64,000 nt of DNA from Shinella zoogloeoides (GCF_020883495.1 NZ_CP086610.1:2895501-2959500); one strand, 5' to 3'. Positions 37,755 through 46,757 are shown, counted from the first letter of the stretch. Translations and numbers: made by a program. The notes: generated by a model not told the origin, from the sequence alone.

Positions 37755-38545
37755 GGTGCGTCCTCGCTGGTGAAGCCCGCGCCGGTCATGTCCGAGAGCC
37801 GGGCCGTCGCTTCGACGACGAGCCGGGTGGTCGCGGCAATATCGGGGGCCGTGGGTGCGTTGATCAGCGTGATATAGGGCACGGTCAGCGCTGCGATGGC
37901 GGTGCCGTCGGCCCCGAGCACCGGGGCGGACAGGTTGACGACGCCCGCCGTCTGGGCGCTCGGCATCGTCTCGTAGCCACGGGCGCGGATGAGATCGAGA
38001 CGGGCCAGGAATTCCGGCGTCACCCGCCCGTCCGCATCGCCATCGCCGAGATGTTCGGCGATCATGCGCGCGCGCTCAGGCGGTGCGCGGAACGCCAGAA
38101 GCACATGGCCCGAGCCGGTGTCGAATAGGCCGATGCGCGAGCCGACGCGGATGGAAATGCCCCAGTAGCCCGGCGCTTCCTGCTGGGCGATGACCACCGG
38201 GTTACCGCGGTCGAAGACGACGAGCTGGTTCGCCTGCCGGGACGCCTCGGCAAGCTCGCGCATCACCGGCACCGCGAAGGAGGCGAGACGGCGCGGCGGG
38301 GCGTGAAGCTGGGCGAGGCCGAAGAGTTTCAGCGTCAGCGAGAAACGGTCGCCATCGATGCGGGTGACATAGCCGCGCCTCACGAGGCGGTCGAGCATGC
38401 GGTAGAACTCGTTCGGGCTGCGGCCGAGCCGCTTGGCGATCTCGGCCTGCGTGAGACCGCCATCCACCCCGGCCAGAAGCTCCAGGATATCCAGCCCCTT
38501 GTCGAGCGCCGGCGCGCGGTAGCGATCGTTGTCCTCGTCCGACAC
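37751..38545 (-). CDS. IclR-family transcriptional regulator
   Basis: This 264-residue regulator has the winged helix GGLTQAEIAKRLGRSPNEFY and the IclR effector domain (RVGSRIGLFDTGSGHVLLAF). The start is GTG 38545, with GGAG seven bases upstream. It forms a two-gene unit with the lactonase and lies back to back with the fuconate dehydratase gene, so it probably controls both in response to fucose or fuconate. Confidence 0.9.
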   Translation of the reverse strand: MSDEDNDRYRAPALDKGLDILELLAGVDGGLTQAEIAKRLGRSPNEFYRMLDRLVRRGYVTRIDGDRFSLTLKLFGLAQLHAPPRRLASFAVPVMRELAEASRQANQLVVFDRGNPVVIAQQEAPGYWGISIRVGSRIGLFDTGSGHVLLAFRAPPERARMIAEHLGDGDADGRVTPEFLARLDLIRARGYETMPSAQTAGVVNLSAPVLGADGTAIAALTVPYITLINAPTAPDIAATTRLVVEATARLSDMTGAGFTSEDAP

Positions 38546-38600
38546 GGCTTCTCCCTCGAAATCGGTAGCTTCGATGCGGCAAGCCCCGAACAGGATTGGG

Positions 38601-38660
38601 CTTGACGAAACGGCCTGATTGACCTGTATATAAATGATCTACTTATTAATGAGCAATAGC
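38601..38660 (+). promoter_or_regulatory. AT-rich divergent promoter region of the L-fuconate module
   Basis: TTGACC at 38619-38624 followed after 18 bases by TTATTA (38643-38648) is a possible promoter for the dehydratase gene. TTGACG at 38602 is an alternative -35. The surrounding ATATAAATGATC-type sequence is unusually AT-rich here and is where an IclR operator would be expected, but I see no clean palindrome. Confidence 0.3.
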
Positions 38661-38679
38661 CATATCGTCAGGGGACCCC

Positions 38680-39957
38680 ATGACCAGGATCACCAGCCTC
38701 CGCTCGATAGACCTGCGCTTCCCCACCTCGCAGAAGCTGGACGGCTCGGACGCGATGAACCCCGACCCGGACTATTCGGCCGCCTATGTCGTGCTCGGCA
38801 CGGATACGGCGGGGCTGGAGGGCCATGGCCTCACCTTCACCATCGGCCGCGGCAACGAGATCTGCTGCGCGGCCATCGACGCGATGAAGCACCTCGTCGT
38901 CGGCCTCGACCTCGACTGGATCCGCGAGAATCCCGGCCGCTTCTGGCGGCATGTGACGAGCGACAGCCAGCTCCGCTGGATCGGCCCGGACAAGGGCGCG
39001 ATGCACCTCGCCACCGGCGCGGTGGTCAATGCCGTCTGGGATCTGCTGGCCAAGCAGGCCGGAAAGCCCGTCTGGCGTCTCGTCGCGGAGATGAGCGCGG
39101 AGGACATCCTTTCCATCGTCGACTTCCGCTACCTGACGGATGCGCTGACGCCCGAGGAGGCGCTGGCCATCCTGAAGAAAGCGGAGGCCGGCAAGGCGGA
39201 GCGCATCGCAACGCTCGAGGCGGAAGGTTATGCCTGCTACACGACCTCGGCCGGCTGGCTCGGCTATGACGACGAGAAGCTGCGGCGGCTCTGCCGGGAG
39301 GCGGTCGCGGAAGGTTTCACCCATATCAAGATGAAGGTCGGCCGCGACCTGGAGGACGACAAGCGCCGCCTGCGCATCACCCGCGAGGAGATCGGCGACG
39401 AGCGCTTCCTGATGATCGACGCCAATCAGGTCTGGGAGGTCGGGCAAGCCATCGACTGGGTGAAGGAATTGCAGCCCTACAGGCCCTTCTTCATCGAGGA
39501 GCCGACCAGCCCCGACGACATTGCCGGCCACAAGGCGATCCGCGAGGCGATCCATCCGGTGAAGGTCGCGACCGGGGAAATGTGCCAGAACCGCATCGTC
39601 TTCAAGCAGATGATCGCCGGCGGCGCCATCGATATCGTGCAGATCGACAGTTGCCGCATGGGCGGCCTCAACGAGGTGCTGGCCGTGCTGCTGATGGCGG
39701 CGAAGTACGGCCTGCCCGTCTGGCCCCATGCCGGCGGCGTCGGGCTTTGCGAATATGTGCAGCACCTGTCGATGATCGACTATGTCGCCGTCTCGGGCAC
39801 GAAGGACGGCCGGGTGATCGAATATGTCGACCACCTGCACGAACATTTCCTCGATCCCTGCCGCATTGAGAACGCCGCCTACATGCCGCCGGTGCGGCCC
39901 GGCTTCTCCATCGAGATGAAGCCGGAATCGATTGCGGCCTATACGTTCCGCCCCTAG
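38680..39957 (+). CDS. fucD: L-fuconate dehydratase (enolase superfamily)
   Basis: The 425-residue enzyme should dehydrate L-fuconate to 2-keto-3-deoxy-L-fuconate. The KxK motif lies at Lys217/Lys219 (HIKMKVG), metal ligands in LMIDANQVWE, FIEEPTSPDD and ATGEMCQN, and the catalytic histidine at His350 in WPHAGGVGL. Spacing of these residues agrees with the Xanthomonas enzyme as I recall it. It is divergent from iclR and the lactonase; fucose dehydrogenase and the later pathway genes are not adjacent. Confidence 0.92.
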   Translation: MTRITSLRSIDLRFPTSQKLDGSDAMNPDPDYSAAYVVLGTDTAGLEGHGLTFTIGRGNEICCAAIDAMKHLVVGLDLDWIRENPGRFWRHVTSDSQLRWIGPDKGAMHLATGAVVNAVWDLLAKQAGKPVWRLVAEMSAEDILSIVDFRYLTDALTPEEALAILKKAEAGKAERIATLEAEGYACYTTSAGWLGYDDEKLRRLCREAVAEGFTHIKMKVGRDLEDDKRRLRITREEIGDERFLMIDANQVWEVGQAIDWVKELQPYRPFFIEEPTSPDDIAGHKAIREAIHPVKVATGEMCQNRIVFKQMIAGGAIDIVQIDSCRMGGLNEVLAVLLMAAKYGLPVWPHAGGVGLCEYVQHLSMIDYVAVSGTKDGRVIEYVDHLHEHFLDPCRIENAAYMPPVRPGFSIEMKPESIAAYTFRP

Positions 39958-40029
39958 GAAAACGGGCGGCGCACTTTCAAATCCTGGACCGGACTGCTAG
40001 TTTCGCGGCTCCAACACAGGAGAATTCCC

Positions 40030-40242
40030 ATGAAAATCAGCGCCCGCAACCGCCTCAAGGGCAAGATCGTCGAAGTCATCCTCGGCGCGACGACCGCCCA
40101 TGTCCGCATCGATGTCGGTGGCGGCTCGATCATCACCGCCGCGATCACCAACGAAGCGGTGAACGAGCTAGGCCTTGCCGCCGGGCAGGAAGCCTATGCC
40201 GTCGTCAAGGCGTCCGACGTGATGGTCGCCATCGACGATTAA
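40030..40242 (+). CDS. Mop/TOBE-domain molybdenum-binding protein (molbindin-like)
   Basis: A 70-residue single Mop domain: [17 protein letters not shown] at the start, followed by [17 protein letters not shown] and [14 protein letters not shown]. Molbindins form hexamers that store or buffer molybdate in the cytoplasm. CACAGGAGAA provides a good ribosome-binding site. No mod transport genes are adjacent. Its stop overlaps the convergent trmO stop by four bases. Confidence 0.88.
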   Translation: MKISARNRLKGKIVEVILGATTAHVRIDVGGGSIITAAITNEAVNELGLAAGQEAYAVVKASDVMVAIDD

Positions 40243-40760
40243 CCGTCGATCTTCTTGCACATATGCACCTGGCCGGTCTCGAAATCGCCCGGCTGGGGCG
40301 GCGCAATCGGCTTGAAGAGCGTCCGATCCGGCTTCAGGTCGATCAGCGGCGTGCCGTCGAGGCAATCGAGGCCGCGCACGAAGAGGCGATTGCCCTCGAT
40401 CTTTTCCAGAGCGACGATGGACGTGCCGATCGGGTTGGGCCTGACGGGCGAGCGGATGGAGAAGGTGCCATGCACCTCGCCGTTCGAGGCCGGACTTTGC
40501 AGCACGAGGTCGCGGCGCGACTGGTGCAGCCAGTAGAGCACTTCCAATCGCTCGAAACGTTCGACGCCCTTCAGCGCCGCCACCCATGGCTCGAATATCT
40601 CGATGGTGCAGACCGGCCCGTCCGGGCGGCCCTGCCGGGGCGTTTCCAGACGCGAGGTCCAGGGCGTCGAAATCCGCCCGATGAAGACGAGCGCGGCATC
40701 CTCCGCCTGCGGCGGCGCAATCGCCACCTCGTTGTCACGGATTTCATTCAGCCGGACCAT
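40239..40760 (-). CDS. trmO: tRNA (N6-threonylcarbamoyladenosine37-N6)-methyltransferase TrmO
   Basis: This TsaA-type beta-barrel protein methylates t6A37 of certain tRNAs using S-adenosylmethionine. Family marks are [33 protein letters not shown] and [11 protein letters not shown] place the start at ATG 40760 (173 residues) because GGAG is six bases upstream; ATG 40772 and an upstream ATG at 40829 are possible. It is unrelated in function to its neighbours. Confidence 0.85.
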   Translation of the reverse strand: MVRLNEIRDNEVAIAPPQAEDAALVFIGRISTPWTSRLETPRQGRPDGPVCTIEIFEPWVAALKGVERFERLEVLYWLHQSRRDLVLQSPASNGEVHGTFSIRSPVRPNPIGTSIVALEKIEGNRLFVRGLDCLDGTPLIDLKPDRTLFKPIAPPQPGDFETGQVHMCKKIDG

Positions 40761-40853
40761 GCCCATCTCCATCGCTATATTCCACTGGATACGACGATAA
40801 CGGCCGGAGGATGCTTTTGAAAGATGCAAATCTCACCGGCGACAGGCGACGGC

Positions 40854-41354
40854 CTATTCCTCGCCGCCGCCCTTGCCGTCGAGCTTGAGGGCGGCAAGCT
40901 CCTCCAGCATGTCGAGAAGCGCATCGACCCGCTGCGTCCCGAAGCGTGCATCGATATCCGCATAGACACGGCGGGAATCCGGCATCACCTCGTCGATCAC
41001 CGCCTGTCCGGCCGGGGCGAGTTGCAGCAGCACGCGGCGGCCGTCGTCCTTGTCCTTGTGCCGCAGGATCAGGCCCCGCTCCTCCAGCGAGCGCAGCATG
41101 CGCGTCAGGCTCGGCGCAAGGATGAAGGCCTTTTCCGCAAGCTCCGATGCATCGAGCGTACCGGCCTCCGCCAGGACGCGCAGCACCCGCCATTGCTGCT
41201 CGGTGACGTCATGGTCGGCGAGGATCGGCCGGAAATGGCTCATCACCGCCTCGCGCGCCTTCAAGAGGCCGATTGCCAGCGAGCGCCGGCGTTCACGCGG
41301 GGACCCGTCGTTCGTCTTGTCGGGATTGTCCATGTCCGAAGGCGCACCGTTCAT
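40854..41354 (-). CDS. MarR-family regulator (HpcR/HpaR-like)
   Basis: A 166-residue winged-helix regulator: AREAVMSHFRPILADHDVTE, QQWRVLRVLAEAG, then the wing region LRHKDKDDGRRVLLQL. The wording is near that of HpaR/HpcR repressors of homoprotocatechuate catabolism. ATG 41354 is preceded by GCAGGA; an ATG eight codons later is an alternative. It is divergent from an FAH-family hydrolase gene, its likely target. Confidence 0.85.
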   Translation of the reverse strand: MNGAPSDMDNPDKTNDGSPRERRRSLAIGLLKAREAVMSHFRPILADHDVTEQQWRVLRVLAEAGTLDASELAEKAFILAPSLTRMLRSLEERGLILRHKDKDDGRRVLLQLAPAGQAVIDEVMPDSRRVYADIDARFGTQRVDALLDMLEELAALKLDGKGGGEE

Positions 41355-41478
41355 CGTCCTGCCTCTATCCGCGATTTTCCCGGCCCGCGCAATGGAAAGC
41401 CGGGAAGAACGGTTCGCCTGTCGCCGCCGGCATGCTAGCGTCCACGCCGCAAACAGTCTCTCGAAAGCGCAGCACGCC

Positions 41479-42192
41479 ATGACAGCCGAAAACGCCCCGC
41501 CCGCACACACCTACATCTTCGCCCCGCCCGCCGTTCCCGCCCTGCCGGTCAAGGGCATGTCCGCGCTCTTTCCGGTGCATCGCATCTATTGCGTCGGCCG
41601 CAACTTCGCCGACCACGCCATCGAGATGGGGCACGACCCGGTGCGCGAGCCGCCCTTCTTCTTCCAGAAGAACCCGGATACGCTCACCGCGCCCGAAAAC
41701 GGCTTTCCCTATCCGCCCGCAACCAGCGACGTGCATCACGAGGTCGAGCTGGTCGTGGCGCTGAAAAGCGGCGGCAGCGACATCGCGGCGGAAAACGCGC
41801 TCGACTGCGTCTACGGCTATGCCGTCGGGCTGGACATGACGCGCCGCGACCTGCAGGCCGAAGCCAAGAAGCACGGCCGCCCCTGGGAGATCGCCAAGGC
41901 CTTCGAGCATTCCGCCCCCTGCGGGCCGATCCACCCCGTCGCCAAGATCGGCCATCCGGCGCGCGGCGCGATCCGGCTTGCCGTCAACGGCGCGGTGCGG
42001 CAGGACGGCGACCTCGGCCAGATGATCTGGAAGGTGCCAGAGATGCTCGCCCACCTCTCCCGTCTCTTCGTTCTCGCACCGGGCGACCTCATCTTCGCCG
42101 GCACGCCCGCGGGCGTCGGCGCGATCCGGAAAGGCGACGTGATGGAGGCCCATATCGACGGGCTGGACGGCATCGCCGTGACGGTCGTCTGA
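41479..42192 (+). CDS. fumarylacetoacetate hydrolase family protein (fumarylpyruvate hydrolase-like)
   Basis: The 237-residue product is the short, single-domain FAH type. Metal ligands are seen in [10 protein letters not shown] (two Glu) and [12 protein letters not shown] (Asp), and the substrate segments [10 protein letters not shown] and [10 protein letters not shown] are conserved. This length and wording match fumarylpyruvate or acylpyruvate hydrolases of aromatic degradation. Control by the adjacent MarR/HpaR-type regulator fits an aromatic pathway, but no ring-cleavage gene is nearby. Confidence 0.85.
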   Translation: MTAENAPPAHTYIFAPPAVPALPVKGMSALFPVHRIYCVGRNFADHAIEMGHDPVREPPFFFQKNPDTLTAPENGFPYPPATSDVHHEVELVVALKSGGSDIAAENALDCVYGYAVGLDMTRRDLQAEAKKHGRPWEIAKAFEHSAPCGPIHPVAKIGHPARGAIRLAVNGAVRQDGDLGQMIWKVPEMLAHLSRLFVLAPGDLIFAGTPAGVGAIRKGDVMEAHIDGLDGIAVTVV

Positions 42193-42238
42193 CGGGGCCA
42201 TCCCTGCGACAGGACGCCACGCACATTCCCCGCCTTGT

Positions 42239-42252
42239 TTGATCAATGTCAA
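42239..42252 (+). promoter_or_regulatory. FNR/FixK/NnrR-type box upstream of pseudoazurin
   Basis: TTGATCAATGTCAA is a perfect-ended anaerobic box (TTGAY-N4-RTCAA). A -10-like CTACTC at 42274-42279 would put transcription start near 42286, so the box would be centred at about -41, the class II activator position. Confidence 0.75.
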
Positions 42253-42322
42253 AGAAGGAAGCCCTTCGCGAGCCTACTCCTTTGTGCATGAACGATTGAC
42301 GTTCGTCAGAAGGAGAATTCCA

Positions 42323-42769
42323 GTGCGTACCATGGCAAAGAGCATCGTCGGCGCGGCAGCAGTCATTCTGGCCCTCGCGCTTCCGGCAGCGGCGGCGGAT
42401 TTTGAAGTGCATATGCTGAACAAGGGCGCCGAAGGCGCCATGGTGTTCGAGCCGGCCTTCGTGAAGGTCGCCCCCGGCGATACGGTCACCTTCATCCCCA
42501 CCGACAAGGGTCACAATGTCGAGACGATCAAGGACATGATCCCCGAGGGCGCGGAAGCCTTCAAGAGCAAGATGAACGAGACCTACAAGGTCACCTTCGA
42601 CAAGGCCGGCGCCTATGGCGTGAAATGCACGCCGCATGTCGGCATGGGCATGGTGGGTGTTGTCATCGTCGGCGATGCGCCGGCGAACCTCGATGCCGTC
42701 AAGACCGGCAAGCTGCCGAAGAAGGCACGCGAGCGTCTGGATGCCGCCATCGCGGCAGCCGGTCTCTGA
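42323..42769 (+). CDS. pseudoazurin (type I blue copper protein)
   Basis: A 148-residue periplasmic electron carrier with a 24-residue signal peptide ([11 protein letters not shown]). All four type I copper ligands are present: His64, Cys102, His105 and Met110, in KGHNVE and [11 protein letters not shown], with the exact spacing of pseudoazurin His40/Cys78/His81/Met86. Start is GTG 42323, six bases after AGGAGAA; the ATG at 42332 is too far from it. Pseudoazurin donates electrons to copper nitrite reductase or nitrous oxide reductase. The FNR-type box upstream implies low-oxygen or NO induction. Confidence 0.93.
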   Translation: MRTMAKSIVGAAAVILALALPAAAADFEVHMLNKGAEGAMVFEPAFVKVAPGDTVTFIPTDKGHNVETIKDMIPEGAEAFKSKMNETYKVTFDKAGAYGVKCTPHVGMGMVGVVIVGDAPANLDAVKTGKLPKKARERLDAAIAAAGL

Positions 42770-42802
42770 TACGCAATACGTCCTTACGGGGCGGGGGCCG
42801 GA

Positions 42803-42837
42803 AACCCGGGGCGGAGCGATCCGCTCCGGGTTTTCTT
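42803..42837 (+). terminator. intrinsic terminator after pseudoazurin
   Basis: A 13-base stem (AACCCGGGGCGGA with TCCGCTCCGGGTT, one G-T pair) closed by a GCGA tetraloop is followed by TTTTCTT. It lies right before the stop of the convergent cation transporter gene. Confidence 0.88.
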
Positions 42838-42839
42838 CG

Positions 42840-43763
42840 TCAATCCGCCCATTCGGGATCGGTGGTGAAGGCGATGGTCAGCCAGCGGTCCGGGCCCTCG
42901 TCACCGATGGCGATGCCGACCTCGTCGCGGATCGCATCCCAATCCTGCAATTTGCGCGCCGGGAGATCCGCCGGCACGATGAAGAAAAGCTCGATCTGCC
43001 GGCCGCGGCCGACGCGGGCGACATAGGCCCGGTAGGAAAGGAAGCCGTGCCGCTCGACGATGGTTTCCGCCACGGCGTCGACATGGCTCTTCAGGTCGGC
43101 CGGGGTGACGAGCAGGATATCGGCAAGCGCCTGCCGGATCGTGCCGGCCGGAATGGGGATGATGACGAGGCAGACGAGCGCCAGCGCGACCGGGTCGATA
43201 TAGGGCGACATCCATTCGTGCTTGGTGCCCTGGATCAGCGCACCGCCGATAAAGGCGACGAGCAGGGCGCCGGTAAGACCGGAGGACATGATCCAGGACT
43301 TGACGTCGAGCGCGACGAATTCCGACTTGATGGTGCGGTTCGCCCGCGCGCTGACGATGGCCATGGTGATCGTGATCGCAAGCGTCACGACGGAATAGGT
43401 GATCGCCGCGCCGAAATCGAACAGCCGCCCGCCGTTCATGATACTGCTGACGGCGTTGATCAGCGCATAGGTCGCCGCGCCGGTGAGCAGGATGCCGTTG
43501 AGGCCCAGCACCATCGGCTCCAGATGCCAGAAACCCATGGTGAAATGCTTGACGAGCGGGTTCTTCCCGTCGGTCGCCGAGGAGGCGATGAGGTTCGAGA
43601 CCACGAGCGCCAGAACCGTCATCGACGCATCCGTCATCGCATAGATACCGTCGAAGACGATGGCGAAGGAACCGGAGAGAATACCGAACAGAATGCCGAC
43701 GCCCGCCAGGAGGATGGTGACGGCGATGGAGACGCGCAGCAGCCCCTGTTCCGTTTTCATCAT
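42840..43763 (-). CDS. cation diffusion facilitator-like transporter
   Basis: A 307-residue membrane protein with six helices and a cytoplasmic C-terminal domain, as in CDF exporters. The helix-2 site reads DGIYAMTDAS, keeping the second aspartate but having Tyr where His/Asp normally binds metal; the helix-5 counterpart LDVKSWIMSS lacks the HxxxD pair. The transport site therefore looks altered, as in the poorly studied COG3965-like branch. ATG 43763 follows AAGGGGCT by seven bases; ATG 43760 is equally possible. Confidence 0.75.
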   Translation of the reverse strand: MMKTEQGLLRVSIAVTILLAGVGILFGILSGSFAIVFDGIYAMTDASMTVLALVVSNLIASSATDGKNPLVKHFTMGFWHLEPMVLGLNGILLTGAATYALINAVSSIMNGGRLFDFGAAITYSVVTLAITITMAIVSARANRTIKSEFVALDVKSWIMSSGLTGALLVAFIGGALIQGTKHEWMSPYIDPVALALVCLVIIPIPAGTIRQALADILLVTPADLKSHVDAVAETIVERHGFLSYRAYVARVGRGRQIELFFIVPADLPARKLQDWDAIRDEVGIAIGDEGPDRWLTIAFTTDPEWAD

Positions 43764-43913
43764 GAGACAGCCCCTTTGTCGATCGAGAAGGCGCCCGTTA
43801 TAGCGGCCCGCCGCACCGAATTCCATCTTCTGCATGGTACGGATTTACACATTTAATTTTCTAATGGTGCGGTCGCCTGTTAATTTCATCCGCACACGCT
43901 CACGGGATGGCCC

Positions 43914-44579
43914 ATGCTGAAACTTGCCCTGCTTTCGACCTGGCTTCTCCTTGCGCTGCCCTCCCTTCCCCTCCTTGCCGCCGAGCATACGATGACCCAG
44001 TTGCACAAGGCCGCCGCTGCCGGCGACACCGCCGCCATCCGGGCCTTGCTCGCCGGGGGCGCGGACATCGAGGCGCGGGACGCCAGCGGCGCGACCGCGC
44101 TGCTCGTCGCCACCCATGCCAACAAGGTGGAAGCGGCCCGCGCGCTGATCGAAGCGGGCGCGAATGTCAACGCCAAGGACGATATCCAGGACAGCCCCTA
44201 TCTCTATGCCGGCGCGCGCGGCCATCTCGATATCCTCAAGCTGACGCTCGCCCATGGCGCGGACCTCAAAAGCATCAACCGCTATGGCGGCACCTCGCTG
44301 ATCCCGGCCTCCGAGCGCGGCCTTGTCGAGACGGTGGACACGCTGATCAAGGCGGGCGTCGCCATCGACCATGTCAACCGGCTCGGCTGGACTGCGCTTC
44401 TGGAGGCGATCATCCTCGGCGACGGGGGCAAGCGTCATCAGCAGATCGTCGGCCTTCTGATCGCGGCCGGCGCCAATGTGAACCTCGCCGACAATGACGG
44501 CGTGACGCCGCTGCGCCATGCCCGCGACCGCGGCTTCGACGAAATCGCCGCCCTGCTCGAAAAGGCAGGGGCGAAATGA
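43914..44579 (+). CDS. exported ankyrin-repeat protein
   Basis: A 221-residue protein with a signal peptide (ALLSTWLLLALPSLPLLAAE) followed by about five ankyrin repeats (AAIRALLAGGADIEARDASG, KVEAARALIEAGANVNAKDD, IVGLLIAAGANVNLADNDG). It should be periplasmic and act in protein binding. The last four bases overlap a possible start of the ureidoglycine aminohydrolase gene, an unexpected operon partner. Confidence 0.88.
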   Translation: MLKLALLSTWLLLALPSLPLLAAEHTMTQLHKAAAAGDTAAIRALLAGGADIEARDASGATALLVATHANKVEAARALIEAGANVNAKDDIQDSPYLYAGARGHLDILKLTLAHGADLKSINRYGGTSLIPASERGLVETVDTLIKAGVAIDHVNRLGWTALLEAIILGDGGKRHQQIVGLLIAAGANVNLADNDGVTPLRHARDRGFDEIAALLEKAGAK

Positions 44580-45451
44580 ATAACGGAAACACTCAAGACA
44601 AAGGGCCTGAGACGATGCAAAGAAGCTACTACTCCTCCCTCGGCGGCCACCCGCCGCAGACCGACCTGCTGACCGGCCGCGCCGTTTTCACGGAGGCCTA
44701 TGCGGTGCTCCCCAAGGGCACGATGCAGGACATCGTCACCAGCTTCCTGCCCTTCTGGGACAACACGCGCTGCTGGGTCATCGCCCGCCCGCTTTCTGGC
44801 TTTTCCGAGACCTTCTCGCAATATGTCATGGAAGTCGCCCCCGGCGGCGGCAGCGACCGGCCGGAGCAGGACCCGGAGGCCGAGGGCGTTCTCTTCGTCG
44901 TCGACGGCGAAGTGGAGCTGACGCTGCCGGCCGGCAAGCACACGCTGACGCCGGGCGGCTACGCCTTCCTGCCGCCGGGCCTGAAGTGGTCGCTGCGCAA
45001 CCGCTCGGGCGCCCATGCCCGCTTCCACTGGATCCGCAAGGCCTATGAGGCCGTGGACGGTCTCGACCATCCCGAGCCGCTGATCCTCAATGAGAAGGAC
45101 ATCACCCCCTCCGTCACGCCCGATACGGACGGCGGCTGGGCGACGACCCGCTTCGTCGACCCGAACGACCTTCGCCACGACATGCATGTGACCATCGTCA
45201 CGCTGATGCCCGGCGCCGTCATTCCCTTCGCCGAGACCCACGTCATGGAACACGGCCTCTACGTGCTGCAGGGCAAGGCCGTCTACCGTCTCAACCAGGA
45301 CTGGGTGGAAGTGGAAGCCGGCGACTTCATGTGGCTGCGCGCCTTCTGCCCGCAGGCCTGCTATGCCGGCGGCCCCGGCCCGTTCCGCTACCTGCTCTAC
45401 AAGGACGTCAACCGTCACATGGCGCTGAGGCCCTTCGGCGCACGTCGCTGA
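44576..45451 (+). CDS. allE: (S)-ureidoglycine aminohydrolase (bicupin, purine catabolism)
   Basis: This bicupin enzyme releases ammonia from (S)-ureidoglycine in allantoin breakdown. The second cupin has the Mn ligands Glu-x-His-x3-His in PFAETHVMEHG and a glutamine in CPQACYAGG, all as in YlbA/UGlyAH. ATG 44576 overlaps the ankyrin stop and has AGGGG four bases upstream (291 residues); ATG 44615, giving 278 residues and starting MQRSYYS, agrees better with homologue length. No other allantoin genes are adjacent. Confidence 0.88.
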   Translation: MNNGNTQDKGPETMQRSYYSSLGGHPPQTDLLTGRAVFTEAYAVLPKGTMQDIVTSFLPFWDNTRCWVIARPLSGFSETFSQYVMEVAPGGGSDRPEQDPEAEGVLFVVDGEVELTLPAGKHTLTPGGYAFLPPGLKWSLRNRSGAHARFHWIRKAYEAVDGLDHPEPLILNEKDITPSVTPDTDGGWATTRFVDPNDLRHDMHVTIVTLMPGAVIPFAETHVMEHGLYVLQGKAVYRLNQDWVEVEAGDFMWLRAFCPQACYAGGPGPFRYLLYKDVNRHMALRPFGARR

Positions 45452-45472
45452 GCGGATCGGTTGCTCACCACG

Positions 45473-45502
45473 AAACCCGCGCCCCACCGGCGCGGGTTTT
45501 TT
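45473..45502 (+). terminator. intrinsic terminator after ureidoglycine aminohydrolase gene
   Basis: AAACCCGCGCC pairs with GGCGCGGGTTT around CCACC and is followed by further T residues. It lies between two convergent genes. Confidence 0.9.
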
Positions 45503-45516
45503 GTTGTCGATTGGGC

Positions 45517-46707
45517 CTATCCGGCTACCGGCATCGCCACCGGATAGGAGCGAGGGTCGAAGCGCAGATAAAGCAGCGCCGTCACCAGCACGCAGCCGAG
45601 ATGCAGATACCAGCCGGCCGCAAAGCCGCCCGTCCAGTCGTGCAGCACCGCCATCGCATAGGGGCCGATGGCCGCGATGAGGAACCCGCCGCCCTGCATC
45701 AGCGCGGCGAGCGCGCCGGCCTGCTCGGGGCTCGGCAGATGATCGAGCGCAGTGACGATGGCGAGCGCGAAGCTGCCGCCGAGACCCGCCCCGCAAAGCC
45801 CCGCCCAGAGCGCCGGCGCCAGCTCGGGAAAGCGCGCGAGACCGAAGAAGCCGATAATCTGGAAAGCGATGGTCAGCCAGAGCCAGCGGCGGCGGTCGAC
45901 ATTGCCGCGGGCGAGGAACGGCAGACCCAGCGCCGCGGCGGCCTGACAGGCCGCCATGACAGCAACGAGGCCGCTGCCGTCCGCGCTCGTCCAGCCCTGC
46001 GCCTGATAATAGGGCGCAAGCCAGGCGATCATCGAGCTGTAGCCGGCATTGATCAGGCCGAAGGCCGCCATCAGCGCCCAGGTGCGCGGACGCCGCAGCA
46101 GCCGGCGGGTGAGCGTGCCGTCCGGCTTCTTCGCCTCGACGTCGGACAGGATGCGCCAGGCGGCGGCCAGCGCCAGAGCCACCGGCAGGGCCAGCCAGGC
46201 GAGCGCCGCCCGCCAGCCGAAGCCGGCATGCACGAGCACCGGCATCAGCCGCGCCCCGAAGGCCCCGCCGGCCATGATGACGGCGGAGTAAAGCCCCGTG
46301 ACGACCGGCACGCTGGTCGGGAACCGCGCCTTGATGATGCCGGGAAAGGCGGCCTGGATGAAGGCGACGCCGATGCCGCAGAGCGCCGCCGTCGCGATCA
46401 GCGTCAGCCCGTCATGGGCGAAGAGACGCAGCGCCGAGCCGGCGAGCAGGATGGCGAGCGCGGCAAGCAGGCCGCGCCGCGTGCCGGTGCGCACCTGCAG
46501 GCCGGGCGCCACGAAGGCGCCAACCCCCATCAGGAACATCGGCAGCAGCGTCAGCATGGCGATCCCGCCATAACCGAGGCCTGTATCGGCGACGATCTCG
46601 GCGAGAATGGGCGCCGGCGCGGCGATGAAGGGCCGGAGATTGAGGCCGACCAGAACGACCAGTGCGAGCATTGCCCAATCGCGGCCGGGGCGCATATCCG
46701 TCATCAT
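45517..46707 (-). CDS. MFS transporter of the CynX/NimT type
   Basis: A 396-residue, twelve-helix major facilitator. The segment LVVLVGLNLRPFIAAPAPIL in helix 1 is the hallmark of the CynX/NimT (cyanate/2-nitroimidazole) group, and GAFVAPGLQVRTGTRRGLL follows in the expected A-loop. The substrate is not predictable. It is transcribed away from a LysR-type gene that probably regulates it. ATG 46707 and ATG 46704 are both possible starts. Confidence 0.88.
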   Translation of the reverse strand: MMTDMRPGRDWAMLALVVLVGLNLRPFIAAPAPILAEIVADTGLGYGGIAMLTLLPMFLMGVGAFVAPGLQVRTGTRRGLLAALAILLAGSALRLFAHDGLTLIATAALCGIGVAFIQAAFPGIIKARFPTSVPVVTGLYSAVIMAGGAFGARLMPVLVHAGFGWRAALAWLALPVALALAAAWRILSDVEAKKPDGTLTRRLLRRPRTWALMAAFGLINAGYSSMIAWLAPYYQAQGWTSADGSGLVAVMAACQAAAALGLPFLARGNVDRRRWLWLTIAFQIIGFFGLARFPELAPALWAGLCGAGLGGSFALAIVTALDHLPSPEQAGALAALMQGGGFLIAAIGPYAMAVLHDWTGGFAAGWYLHLGCVLVTALLYLRFDPRSYPVAMPVAG

Positions 46708-46757
46708 GCTTCTCTCGTGCTGAAAATACCTGTCCGCGCGGGCATGACGGCCCGGCG

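Noticed and set aside
41479..42192. Assigning the FAH-family protein to the L-fuconate pathway
   Set aside because: Its short length and conserved segments fit fumarylpyruvate-type hydrolases, and a MarR/HpaR-like regulator sits next to it; the link would rest on proximity alone.
42297..42308. TGACG-TT-CGTCA palindrome in the pseudoazurin leader
   Set aside because: Short, and located between the presumed transcription start and the ribosome-binding site without a known regulator; chance is likely.
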